A stretch of 64,000 nt of DNA from Bradyrhizobium sp. 1 (lineage in GTDB: Bacteria; Pseudomonadota; Alphaproteobacteria; Rhizobiales; Xanthobacteraceae). A program made the translations under genes and the position numbers. The notes below the pieces were generated by a model that had not been told where the DNA came from, did not search any database, and saw only the letters and a list, made by a program, of their open reading frames with translations. Location of the stretch: the NCBI RefSeq assembly GCF_023073315.1, contig NZ_JADPJH010000038.1:62001-126000 (forward strand). The letters run 5' to 3'. Positions 1 through 8,155 of the stretch are shown one piece after another; the first letter of the stretch is position 1, and each line of letters opens with the position of its first letter.

Positions 1-2369
1 GCGCACCCGGAAAGCCGACCGTCATCACCGAAGCCGGCTACACGACCCTGTCGGGCTACTGGTACAATGGCGTCGACGAAGCGGTTCAGGCGAAATACAC
101 CCTCAACACGCTGATGGATGCATATCAGAAGGGTGTCTCGCAGACCTACCTATACGAGCTTCTGGACGAGCCAAATCTGGGCGCCAACAATCCAGAGAGC
201 GATTTCGGCCTGTTCCACGCCGACGGCACGCCAAAGATCTCGGCAACCGCGATCCACAACCTGACCGAGATCCTTCAGGACAAGGGGCAGTCCGCGAGCA
301 GCGCATCGGGCAGTCTGACCTATGCACTGTCCGGCACGCCGACCACGTCGCATGACATGGTGTTCGCCAAGAGCAACGGCAGCGTGGACCTCGTGCTGTG
401 GGCCGAGCCGGTGCTGTGGAATCAGAACACGCATAGCGAAGTGCAGGCAACGTCGTCGCCGGTGACGGTGACATTCGGCCAGACCGAAGCTCTCGTGAAG
501 GTCTACGATCCCATGCTGGGTACCAGCCCGATTGCGACCTATGCCAACGTCAGCAGCATTCAGGTCTCTATCTCTGATCACCCGCTGGTGATCGAGGTCA
601 CGCCCATCGTACGGGCTGCCACGACGGCGTCCCTTGGCTCGAATACCAGCCAGACCTATGTTGCCGGTGTTCTGGCGGCCGAGACCACCACTTTCGCCGC
701 CGGCTCGACCGACCTGTCCGACACCAAATCCTACACGGCCGGCGTGCTGACGCGGGAGACGGTCGTCCACGCCGACAATTCCAAGGACGTCTTCATCTAC
801 AACGTCAAGAACCAGAGCTACGTCAGCGAACACGATACTTTCGATGCGAACGGAACGCTGACCGCGCAGGTCCGTACCCACGCCGACGGGACCTTCGCCT
901 ATAGCTACAATCTCGCGAGCGACGGGACCAAGACCACCGACACCTACAACGCGGCCGGCATCATCACGTCGGACACCATCCTGAACGCGGACGGATCGTC
1001 GGAGGCTAGATCCTACACCAACGGAATAATCGTCAACGACACAACGAAATATGCATCCGGCACGATCATATCGGACTCCAAGAACTACACCAACGGCATC
1101 CTGACCAGCGAGACCGTCAAGTTTCCGGTGGGATTTGAAACCAAGATCTACACCGCCGGCGTGCTGACCCGTGACGATATCGTCCACGCAGACAACAGCG
1201 AAGACGTCTATCTCTACGGAATCCAGAACAAGGACTACGTCTCGGGACACGACTTCTACAATTCGGCAAGGGTCCTGGTGTCCTCGGTGCGCACGCATAC
1301 GGACGGCTCCCTCGCCTACACGTACAATCTGGGCGCCGACGGCAGCAAGACGACCGACCAGTATGACAGCACCGGTCATCTGGTCTCCGACAACGTCATC
1401 TACGCGGACGGATCGTCTGACACGAAGACCTATGCCAACGGCGTGGAGACCCGCGAATCCATCACCTTCGCCCGCGGTGCCGCAGATCTGAGCGAGCTCA
1501 AGGTCTATTCCGCTGGTGTCCTGACCTCGGACAGCATCGTGCACGCGGACAAGTCGAAAGACGTCTATCTATCCAACGTGCAAAACAAGAGCTACGTCGC
1601 CGAGCACGACGTCTACAATTCGGCGGGCGTCCTGACCTCGACCGTTCGCAGCCACGCCGACGGCTCGTCCGACTATGCCTATAACCTCGGCTCGGACGGC
1701 ACCAAGACGACCGATACCTACGATGCAGCCGGCGTCCTGACTTCGGATACCGTCGTCCACACTAACGGCTCGTCGGATGTCAAGACATACACAAATGGTG
1801 CACTGACCAGCGACATCATCAAATACGCCGCCGGCTCTGCCGATTTCAGTGACAGCAAGACGTTCGCATCGGGCGTCCTCGTCAAGGAAACCGTCGTCCA
1901 CGCCGACAAGAGCAAGGACGGATACGACTGGAGTATCACCGGCAAGAGCTACGTCGCCGACCATTTCATATACAATTCGGCCGGCACGTTGGTGACGTCT
2001 GACCTCACCAACACCGACGGATCGCATGCCCAACAGGCCTATGTGTCTGGCGCCTCGCTCACCTCGACGACGGCCGTCGCGGACACGCTCACCGCCGCGA
2101 GCGTCGGCGGCGACAGCTTCATCTTCAGGCCGAACTCGGGCAACGATACCATCGTCGGCTTCCATGCCGGCAATGCCGCGAACCACGACACCATCATGAT
2201 CGACCATTCCTTGGTCAGCGATTTCAGCCATCTCGCCATGCAGCAGGTCGGCAGGGACACGCTGATCACGCTCGATGCTCATGATTCGATCTTGGTCAAG
2301 AACGTGGCGCCGACGGCCCTGACCAGCGCGGACTTCCAGTTCTTCGCCCATCATGATTTGGTGGTGTGA
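1..2369 (+). CDS. Secreted glycoside hydrolase with tandem repeats and RTX-like C-terminus (5' partial)
   Basis: The reading frame is open from base 3, so the N-terminus lies outside the window. The first residues carry a TEAGY motif whose Glu codon is at 30-32; this is the expected nucleophile position of a clan-A (TIM-barrel) glycoside hydrolase. It is followed by a YLYELLDEPN segment that matches the same region of the hydrolase at 20186-21523. After the catalytic domain come about three and a half repeats of 119 residues (732-2060), then a GGDSFIFRPNSGNDTI segment that resembles RTX/type I secretion tails. The likely role is cleavage of an extracellular polysaccharide, perhaps the EPS made by the following genes. 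Substrate and exact GH family cannot be set from this fragment. The stop at 2367-2369 is followed by a perfect hairpin. Confidence 0.8.
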   Translation, partial: APGKPTVITEAGYTTLSGYWYNGVDEAVQAKYTLNTLMDAYQKGVSQTYLYELLDEPNLGANNPESDFGLFHADGTPKISATAIHNLTEILQDKGQSASSASGSLTYALSGTPTTSHDMVFAKSNGSVDLVLWAEPVLWNQNTHSEVQATSSPVTVTFGQTEALVKVYDPMLGTSPIATYANVSSIQVSISDHPLVIEVTPIVRAATTASLGSNTSQTYVAGVLAAETTTFAAGSTDLSDTKSYTAGVLTRETVVHADNSKDVFIYNVKNQSYVSEHDTFDANGTLTAQVRTHADGTFAYSYNLASDGTKTTDTYNAAGIITSDTILNADGSSEARSYTNGIIVNDTTKYASGTIISDSKNYTNGILTSETVKFPVGFETKIYTAGVLTRDDIVHADNSEDVYLYGIQNKDYVSGHDFYNSARVLVSSVRTHTDGSLAYTYNLGADGSKTTDQYDSTGHLVSDNVIYADGSSDTKTYANGVETRESITFARGAADLSELKVYSAGVLTSDSIVHADKSKDVYLSNVQNKSYVAEHDVYNSAGVLTSTVRSHADGSSDYAYNLGSDGTKTTDTYDAAGVLTSDTVVHTNGSSDVKTYTNGALTSDIIKYAAGSADFSDSKTFASGVLVKETVVHADKSKDGYDWSITGKSYVADHFIYNSAGTLVTSDLTNTDGSHAQQAYVSGASLTSTTAVADTLTAASVGGDSFIFRPNSGNDTIVGFHAGNAANHDTIMIDHSLVSDFSHLAMQQVGRDTLITLDAHDSILVKNVAPTALTSADFQFFAHHDLVV
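732..2060 (+). repeat. Tandem protein-coding repeats inside the hydrolase gene
   Basis: Equivalent points of the repeat ([YF]-x-[AS]-GVL followed by a V-HAD-x-S motif) start at 732, 1149, 1506 and 1863. The spacings are 417, 357 and 357 bases, that is 139, 119 and 119 residues. The first unit carries an extra 20-residue half-motif. Each unit contains a VHAD box, a K-S/D-YV-x-H box, a HADGS box and a GTKTTD box. A half unit precedes the first (about 654-731) and the last unit is truncated. Such repeats usually form extended beta-rich stalks in secreted proteins. Confidence 0.75.
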
Positions 2370-2390
2370 GCTGAGCCTTCCAAAACGAGC

Positions 2391-2424
2391 CGAGAGCCGC
2401 GGTCGCGCACGACCGCGGCTCTCG
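2391..2424 (+). terminator. Perfect 15-bp hairpin after the hydrolase gene
   Basis: The left arm at 2391-2405 pairs without mismatch with the right arm at 2410-2424, leaving a 4-base loop. It begins 22 bases after the stop codon at 2369. No T-run follows, so it may stop transcription inefficiently or act mainly as an mRNA 3'-end stabiliser. Confidence 0.6.
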
Positions 2425-2489
2425 CCTGCCGGAATCCAGCCTGCTAGAATAGCCGCATATGACGGCCGGCTTTTTCTTGACACGACGGG

Positions 2490-2747
2490 ATGATGGATTT
2501 GCGGAAGGTGATGGTCTGCGGCGCTCTCGCGCTGCTCATGATGGTCGATGTGGCTGTGCGGACGGGCGCACTGGCGGCTCCAAGCGCCGAGGTCGCCAGG
2601 AAGTGCATGCATTTTTCCTATATCGCCTACCCCTACCAGCGGCCCGGCGCGGTCAAGATGAGCGGGGATCGCCAGTCCTATTTCAGGGATTGCATGGCCA
2701 AGGACGGCGATGTGCCGGAACCTGTTGCCCCTCCGAAGCAGCAATAG
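2490..2747 (+). CDS. Small exported protein, paralogue of the convergent 2784-3041 gene
   Basis: An 85-residue product with a hydrophobic N-terminal stretch ending in ALAAP, typical of a Sec signal peptide with cleavage near residue 28. The mature part has two Cys residues, an AEVARKC motif and a later D-R-Q-x-Y-F-x-x-C-M segment. The convergent gene at 2784-3041 has the same length and the same layout (AELARTC then D-Q-T-A-Y-F-N-K-C), so the two are paralogues, probably with one disulfide each. The family is not recognised. The ATG is followed by a second in-frame ATG; which one is used cannot be decided. Confidence 0.65.
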   Translation: MMDLRKVMVCGALALLMMVDVAVRTGALAAPSAEVARKCMHFSYIAYPYQRPGAVKMSGDRQSYFRDCMAKDGDVPEPVAPPKQQ

Positions 2748-2783
2748 GCCGGAGCGGGGCCGGCTGCGGCCGACGACAGGCAG

Positions 2784-3041
2784 CTACTTGCTGCCGCCGT
2801 CGTCCACTTTGCCGTTGTTGGTCACGCATTTGTTGAAATAGGCGGTCTGATCGCGCCCGGATCCCTTGGCGCTCCCAGCAGCGGGATTGCCGGGCTCGCG
2901 AAGCGGGAATTGCTTGGTGGTGAGCGCCTTGCAGGTTCGGGCCAATTCGGCCGTGATGGCCGATGCGCGCCCGGGGATTGCGGCCCCGGCGAGGCACATC
3001 AATCCGACTGCGATGGCGCCGGCCTTGCATCTGAAAACCAT
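2784..3041 (-). CDS. Small exported protein, paralogue of the 2490-2747 gene
   Basis: I chose the ATG at 3041-3039 because a GGAGGA ribosome-binding site lies 3-4 bases upstream; longer frames starting further out lack this. The product is 85 residues with a signal peptide ending in ASA near residue 27, then AELARTC and a C-terminal Q-T-A-Y-F-N-K-C motif. It is convergent with, and homologous to, its neighbour on the plus strand. An inverted duplication is the simplest explanation. Function is unknown; probably periplasmic. Confidence 0.7.
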   Translation of the reverse strand: MVFRCKAGAIAVGLMCLAGAAIPGRASAITAELARTCKALTTKQFPLREPGNPAAGSAKGSGRDQTAYFNKCVTNNGKVDDGGSK

Positions 3042-3202
3042 TGTTCCTCCTTCTCGCATGTGGCAGAGCCGACAGCGTCCGATATCCCTCTTTGAAAGGG
3101 GTCGGCAAGCTGCCATTCTATGATCTCCCGGCCATCGTTACAGATCAAGGAGATCGACAGCCTCGGCTTCTCCCTGCGCGACGGGAGCGAACCTGGACGA
3201 CG

Positions 3203-4331
3203 ATGAGCTCGAGAGACCTGCGACCAACTGACGAGGACGAGGCGGAGCCGGCTTCCGCCGAAATCCAGTTCGCGCTGGTGATCTCGCGCATGCTCGATAC
3301 GGTGAAGAGCCATCCCGAGCACCTGCGGCAGGTCGTCTACGATCTCGCTCGCTACAAGCTCCAGGAGCAGTTCACCCACGCCGACGTCAAGGAGATGAAG
3401 CGGTCGACGCAGGCGCTGGAGGCCGCCATCCGCGGTGTCGAAGAATTTTCGCAGCAGCAAATCAGCCTGCCGCCGCCGGCTCCGGAAGCTCCACCCGCGC
3501 TCCCCGCTCCTGACCAGGCTGCTCCGCCGCGTCAGGTCGTGGTTCGGGAGCTACGGCCGGCCCCGCCCGCGGATCGAGATCGACCGGAGCCCGGCCAAGG
3601 CCCATCATCCGCTTTGGTCGGTCATCAGGCGGAGCGCCGCGCTTTTGATCGTTGTCGGTCTCGCGGTGCTCGCGGTCCAGCAACGGCACCGGCTGGCGGC
3701 GCTAGCGAGCTATCTGCAGGGCCAAATCCAGCAGCGACAGATTGCCGCTGCGCCACCTCCGGTCGCAGCCATCGCGCCGCCGCCCGCAGCGCCGCCGAAG
3801 CCGAACCCGCTGCGGCCGACCGATTACGGTGTCTATGCTGTCGTCGAGGACAAATCGCTCGCCGAACTGCAATTGCTGCCCGGCCGGGCGCCGGACATCA
3901 GGGTCGCGGTCTCGGCCGCGTTCAGGGTGCCCGACCAGGCCGGCCTGCCCAACGGTCATCCGAAATTCATCGTGTTCCGCCGCGACGCCGTGACCAACAT
4001 CCTCGAACGTGCCGAGGTGCGCATTGTCGCGAAAATCGCCCGTGAATTCTCGGCCGAGGCCAGCGGGAAGAAGCCGGCGACCGACGACGCCTGGGTGATC
4101 CGCAATGCGTCCTACCCGTTCCGGGCCTCGCCGGTCCCCGACAATCCCGAGATGTACGAGCTGCACAGCGAGGATCCCGCGCTGGAGCTGCCGCCGGGCC
4201 GCTATGCGTTGATCCTGAAGGCGCAGTCCTATTATTTCAGCGTCAACGGCGACGTCACCGACCCGCGCCAATGCATCGAGCGGATCGTGGCCACCAGCGG
4301 CACGTTTTATACCGACTGCAAGAAGCCCTAG
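3203..4331 (+). CDS. Membrane-anchored hypothetical protein with an apparent frameshift
   Basis: The coding signal starts at the ATG at 3203 (MSSRDLRPTDEDE) and is protein-like up to about 3560: a helical domain followed by a Pro/Ala-rich linker. Beyond that this frame becomes arginine-rich nonsense, while the frame one base later becomes protein-like. That second frame has an EIDRSPAKAHHP segment, a transmembrane helix at about 3636-3680, a Pro-rich linker and a periplasmic domain of about 170 residues ending at 4331. The second frame has no ATG start, only a GTG at 3435 without an RBS. The switch falls in the C-rich tract around 3558-3570, so one extra C (or two missing bases) would explain it. 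It may be a sequencing error or a recently broken gene. Function is unknown. Confidence 0.6.
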
Positions 4332-4409
4332 GCTCTTTCCAACCGGCGGTGCCGAACCTACCTCATGCTGAGGCGTTGGCCTGTTGGAAACATGTGCGAG
4401 GAGGAACCG

Positions 4410-4640
4410 ATGCGTATCAAATCCCTGGTGATCGTTGCGACAGTTCTCGCATGTGCCGCGCCGGCGCTGGCGCAGGGTACGCAGAAGACGAACAGGTCAC
4501 AGACCACCACCCAATCGCGCACGCCAGTGGCCACGCAGCCGAGTAACAACCCGTTCAGCAACCCAATCGGACAGGGCGTGCCGCCGGCGGTTTCCGCCAA
4601 TCCCAATCTGAACAGCAACCGGACCAACGTTCCGCGCTGA
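4410..4640 (+). CDS. Small exported Asn/Thr/Gln-rich protein
   Basis: 76 residues. The start at 4410 is preceded by GAGGAGG at good spacing. A Sec signal peptide ends in PALAQ near residue 22; the mature part is low in charge and rich in N, T, S, P and Q, ending in NSNRTNVPR. It resembles in style the small exported protein at 50125-50388. No family is recognised; small secreted proteins of this type recur across this locus. Confidence 0.6.
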   Translation: MRIKSLVIVATVLACAAPALAQGTQKTNRSQTTTQSRTPVATQPSNNPFSNPIGQGVPPAVSANPNLNSNRTNVPR

Positions 4641-4741
4641 TCAAGACCTGGTCCCGCAGGATGTTGCGTCGATGGAAATGTAGGCCTTGGCTGCAATCAG
4701 GACCACAAGGAGATCGATAAACATTGCGTCGTTGCTGACAT

Positions 4742-5128
4742 TCACTGTGACGTGACTTCGACCTCTATGGACGAAGAGCCGTTCACATGAAGCGATGTTC
4801 CGGTGATCTCGATCTTGAACGAATCGGTTCCCGCTCCATCCGTGCTTGAGAAATAGCGGAACGCGGGTCCCTGAATTACGAGCCGTCCCGATTTCGGAGG
4901 TTCGACGATGGAAATATTGTCGATCATGAGCGTCGACCAGCGCAATCCCTGAATGCATTCGTCGCTGGGCTTGATCCTGATCGACCAGCGGATCGTGTCG
5001 GATTGCAGCTTGAAAGGCTGCGGATGCAGGAGGCAGATTCCTCTCGCGGACGCGGATTGCGGCAGAAACGCGAACGCGAGAGCGATCGACGTCGCAAGAC
5101 CGTTTCGAACGAGAGGGTGCAATCCCAT
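4742..5128 (-). CDS. Exported protein with a possible Ig-like or cadherin-like beta domain
   Basis: 128 residues with a signal peptide ending in SASARG near residue 29. The rest looks like one beta-sandwich: PPKSGRL, then GPAFRYFSSTDGAG-x-D-SF and a final set of alternating hydrophobic strands ending in EVEV. The G-x-D-SF pattern is common in bacterial Ig-like and cadherin-like repeats. Two Cys residues are present in the N-terminal half. It is convergent with the 4410-4640 gene. A surface or periplasmic carbohydrate-associated role is possible but not shown. Confidence 0.6.
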   Translation of the reverse strand: MGLHPLVRNGLATSIALAFAFLPQSASARGICLLHPQPFKLQSDTIRWSIRIKPSDECIQGLRWSTLMIDNISIVEPPKSGRLVIQGPAFRYFSSTDGAGTDSFKIEITGTSLHVNGSSSIEVEVTSQ

Positions 5129-5595
5129 GGGGTGTGTGACCGAGTTGGCATCAACGTGCCGCGAGTGAATGACAAGCCGACATTAAGGATACCTCGCGAG
5201 CCCCGACAATCACAAGACATCGTCTCAATCGATGTCCGCATGTTGCACGCGGCCATGCGTCGAGCCGCCCGAGGGAACTTGGGATTTCGACCTTGGCAGC
5301 AATCGAAGGAGGCAGGGATGCTCAAATCCGAGGCGTCATCTCATCGCCAACGGAACATCGTCACGCCGGCGCCGCAAATCGTGCGCGCACGCGTTAAGGT
5401 CATCTTCCCAACCACTTGATCCATCTTAATAATGTATTGAATTTCCCTACCAGATTGCTATTCATCAACTTGTATAGGGCACACTTGCTGTGCAGGATCG
5501 GCACGCGCAATCGGCGTGCTAGAATGGCAACTCGACAACGGATTTGTGGCGCTGCCCGATACACGCGATACCCGATGCTCTGCGCGGTGATTTAA
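5129..5595. other. Intergenic region upstream of the first polymerase gene
   Basis: About 470 bases without a convincing gene. The last 180 bases, around 5415-5475, are clearly AT-richer than the coding DNA and probably hold the promoter of the 5596 gene and perhaps that of the divergent 4742-5128 gene. I could not fix a -35/-10 pair. Confidence 0.4.
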
Positions 5596-6942
5596 ATGCC
5601 TTTGACGCTCGAGCCGACCCAGCCGACATTTCGCCGTGAGGCGATCAGCCTCGATTTCAACCGTGCGCTGGCGCCGATGGTGGCGGCTTGCCTCGGGTTC
5701 TTTTTGCAATTCAACATCATGACCTCGAACTTCGGCCTTCCGTTCCTGCGGGTCACCGACGCTCTTCTGTTCCTGCTGCTGCCATGTCTCTTCATCACGG
5801 TGGGGCTGACGGCAACCGCGCGGTATGGAGTGGCATACTTCTTCATCCTCTGTACGGTCGTGTTGATGGCGCTCGTGCTGAAGACCGCCGTAGCGGCCGG
5901 CGACACCTATTACACCTTGATTTTTTTTCTGAGCGCGGTGTTTTCCTTCTATTTTGCATTCATCGCTTCGGAGAACGAGAACGTCCTCATTTATTTTTCG
6001 ATCGGCACGCTTCTTGGGTTGGTTCCATCGCTGATCGTGTTGTTCTTGCAGGCCGGGGGCAATTCGTCCCTGCCAAGCATCGGCCTGGGTGTACGCCCTG
6101 AGGATCTTCCCGAGAGAGCCTCCCTGCTCGGGACGGTGAAGTTTGGCGGCATGTGGGTTCACGGAAACGAAGCAGGCCACGTTTATGCGCTGGCACTCGC
6201 TCCGGCCCTGTATCTCACACTGAAGTGGCGCCGCCCTATGATCTACATCGCCGCCTATGTGTGCCTCATTGCCAGCTTCGCCGTCACCCTGAACCGCGCC
6301 GGCCTGATTGCACCGACGATCGGGCTGATCTTCTGCTACGCCCGGCTCGGCAACTACTCGCTGTACGTGAAGAGCGCCGTCGCCGTAGCCGTAGCCGGCA
6401 CGCTCATTCTGTCCTATGCGGACATTCCCAACCTCGATACGTTCTATGAGACGCTCCAATCCCGCTTCCTGGAAGACAGCAACACCGACAACAACGTCTC
6501 CGAACGACTGACGTCGAATCTGGCGGGCATCCAAATCGCGCTCGAAAATCCGTTCGGCATCGGCATCGAGGAGCGCGTCGTCACGATGATGCAGAAGACG
6601 AGCAGCCATCTCTTCTCCATCCACAATGGCTTTCTGTCGTTCGCCTACCAATGCAGCCTGTTTGTTCCGATCGCCTTCGCGATTTCCGGAATATATCTGT
6701 GGCGCCGACGCCAAATCGTTTCACCCTTTTATGTGATCACATTCTTGTTTGCCGCGACGTCGATGATGTTCGAGGAAGTGAGCATCAATCAGGCCTATGT
6801 CTTTGCCGTACCCATGATCATCGCTGCCGCGTGGATTCAGTATTACAAATATGACGTCGAGCAACGCCGGACCAGGACCGTTCCGCTACACTTGGGCTTT
6901 CGAAAAACTCGTTCCGTCGACTCTCAATTCTCCGGGCGTTGA
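5596..6942 (+). CDS. Wzy/O-antigen-ligase-like membrane protein
   Basis: 448 residues with about ten to twelve hydrophobic segments. A larger extracytoplasmic loop after residue 150 (around GGNSSLPS through EAGHVYALA) and an N-R-A-G-L motif near residue 235 fit the O-antigen ligase/polymerase superfamily (Wzy_C-type). These proteins join lipid-linked repeat units in the periplasm or transfer a glycan to an acceptor. It opens the plus-strand block of EPS genes, 70 bases before an ExoZ-like acyltransferase. Two more ligase-like proteins lie at 32631-34064 and 38327-39640. The start ATG has no strong RBS but is the first Met of a long frame. Confidence 0.75.
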   Translation: MPLTLEPTQPTFRREAISLDFNRALAPMVAACLGFFLQFNIMTSNFGLPFLRVTDALLFLLLPCLFITVGLTATARYGVAYFFILCTVVLMALVLKTAVAAGDTYYTLIFFLSAVFSFYFAFIASENENVLIYFSIGTLLGLVPSLIVLFLQAGGNSSLPSIGLGVRPEDLPERASLLGTVKFGGMWVHGNEAGHVYALALAPALYLTLKWRRPMIYIAAYVCLIASFAVTLNRAGLIAPTIGLIFCYARLGNYSLYVKSAVAVAVAGTLILSYADIPNLDTFYETLQSRFLEDSNTDNNVSERLTSNLAGIQIALENPFGIGIEERVVTMMQKTSSHLFSIHNGFLSFAYQCSLFVPIAFAISGIYLWRRRQIVSPFYVITFLFAATSMMFEEVSINQAYVFAVPMIIAAAWIQYYKYDVEQRRTRTVPLHLGFRKTRSVDSQFSGR

Positions 6943-7012
6943 AATCTATATGTTCATCATATTGGGGCTTCGAATTTCGTGAGTAAATCGTTGTGGAACT
7001 GCGGCAACTGAT

Positions 7013-8143
7013 ATGGATCGGAAGTCAGGCAATAAGAGCGAGCGGCTCCTCGCAGTCCAGGGGCTGCGAGCCATCGCCGCAACCATGATCGTTCTGCTGC
7101 ACGCTCAAGAGCTGGTTCTTAATTATGCAACGACCAACTCGCTGGCCTTCACGCCTCTGAGACACCTCCCGTGGGGCGCCGGCGTCGACCTGTTCTTCGT
7201 CATTTCCGGATTTGTCATCGTTTTCGCGTCGAGCAAGCTGTTTGGCGCGCCGGGCAGCCGTTGGGAATTCATGCGCCGCCGACTGATCCGCATCGTGCCG
7301 CTCTACTGGACGGCATTGACCTTGCGCGTTCTGGTGCTGTCCGCCGGGGCCTTGGTCGGTGTAAAGGCCTTTCCCGACGCGACCGCCATCATCGCTTCGT
7401 ATTTATTCATCCCCTACGACGCGATGGGCTTCGGGCCCAAATATCCATTCCCGATCCTCGATCTGGGCTGGACGCTCAACTACGAAATGTTCTTCTACGT
7501 CTTGTTCGCGCTGTTTGTCGTGCTGCGGCGGGAACAGGCGGTGTTCGCCGTCGCCTCCGTTCTGCTCGGCGGCATCCTGATCGCCACCGCGTTCCCACTG
7601 GAGAACATTGCGCTCCATTTCTGGTTTCAGCCGATCACGCTGGAGTTCGCGCTGGGAGCAATCATCGCCCTTCTGTTCCTGCGCGGCGCTGTCCTCCCGT
7701 CGGTGGTCCGCCTCGCGATGGTCGTAGCTGCATTGTCGCTGTGGCTGGTACCGGTCTCGTGGTTTGCCGACCTGTCAGGTCCCGGATTTTATACCTGGCC
7801 GCGGGTAGCGATTTGGGGCGCAGGCGCCGTCCTGATCATCGCGGCTGCCGTACTCGGCCCGCTCGAATTTAAGTCGAGATGGTCACGGGCGCTCGCTGGC
7901 CTCGGCGACTCCTCCTATGCGCTATACCTGCTACACCCCTTCGTCTTCATCTTGATAAAGGTCGCACTCGGCCGGATAACGGTCCCTCAGATCCTCTGCT
8001 GGCCCTTGGTACTGCTGTGCGCGGGGCTCGCCATCACGGCAGCGGCGCTATTCCATCGCTATGCCGAGCTTCCCGTCATCGATTTCCTCAGAAAGGTGAC
8101 GGCGCCCCGAATCCGGCCAGCGCCGGTCGAATCGACGCGCTGA
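7013..8143 (+). CDS. ExoZ-like membrane acyltransferase (acyltransferase family 3)
   Basis: 376 residues, about ten transmembrane helices. The family signature is clear: LRAIAATMIVLLH near residue 20, GVDLFFVISGFVI near residue 62, R-R-x-x-R-I-V-P-L-Y-W near residue 95, and GWTLNYEMFFY near residue 157. This last motif is characteristic of the ExoZ branch, which O-acetylates succinoglycan-type EPS. It shares this branch with the proteins at 10485 and 11565. The likely role is O-acylation of the lipid-linked repeat unit at the inner membrane. Confidence 0.88.
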   Translation: MDRKSGNKSERLLAVQGLRAIAATMIVLLHAQELVLNYATTNSLAFTPLRHLPWGAGVDLFFVISGFVIVFASSKLFGAPGSRWEFMRRRLIRIVPLYWTALTLRVLVLSAGALVGVKAFPDATAIIASYLFIPYDAMGFGPKYPFPILDLGWTLNYEMFFYVLFALFVVLRREQAVFAVASVLLGGILIATAFPLENIALHFWFQPITLEFALGAIIALLFLRGAVLPSVVRLAMVVAALSLWLVPVSWFADLSGPGFYTWPRVAIWGAGAVLIIAAAVLGPLEFKSRWSRALAGLGDSSYALYLLHPFVFILIKVALGRITVPQILCWPLVLLCAGLAITAAALFHRYAELPVIDFLRKVTAPRIRPAPVESTR

Positions 8144-8155
8144 TCACGGGCGCGC

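Noticed and set aside
150..1544. A 464-codon minus-strand frame opposite the repeat hydrolase
   Set aside because: It is a shadow of the strongly coding plus-strand gene: repeated, Val/Gly/Arg-rich, without family motifs. High GC keeps antisense frames open.
732..2060. CRISPR-like or satellite DNA repeats
   Set aside because: The period is 357 bases, in frame with a gene, and the copies are diverged; this is a protein repeat.
3435..4045. Programmed frameshifting in the 3203-4331 gene
   Set aside because: No slippery heptamer and downstream structure of the usual kind was seen; a one-base indel in a C-rich tract is simpler.
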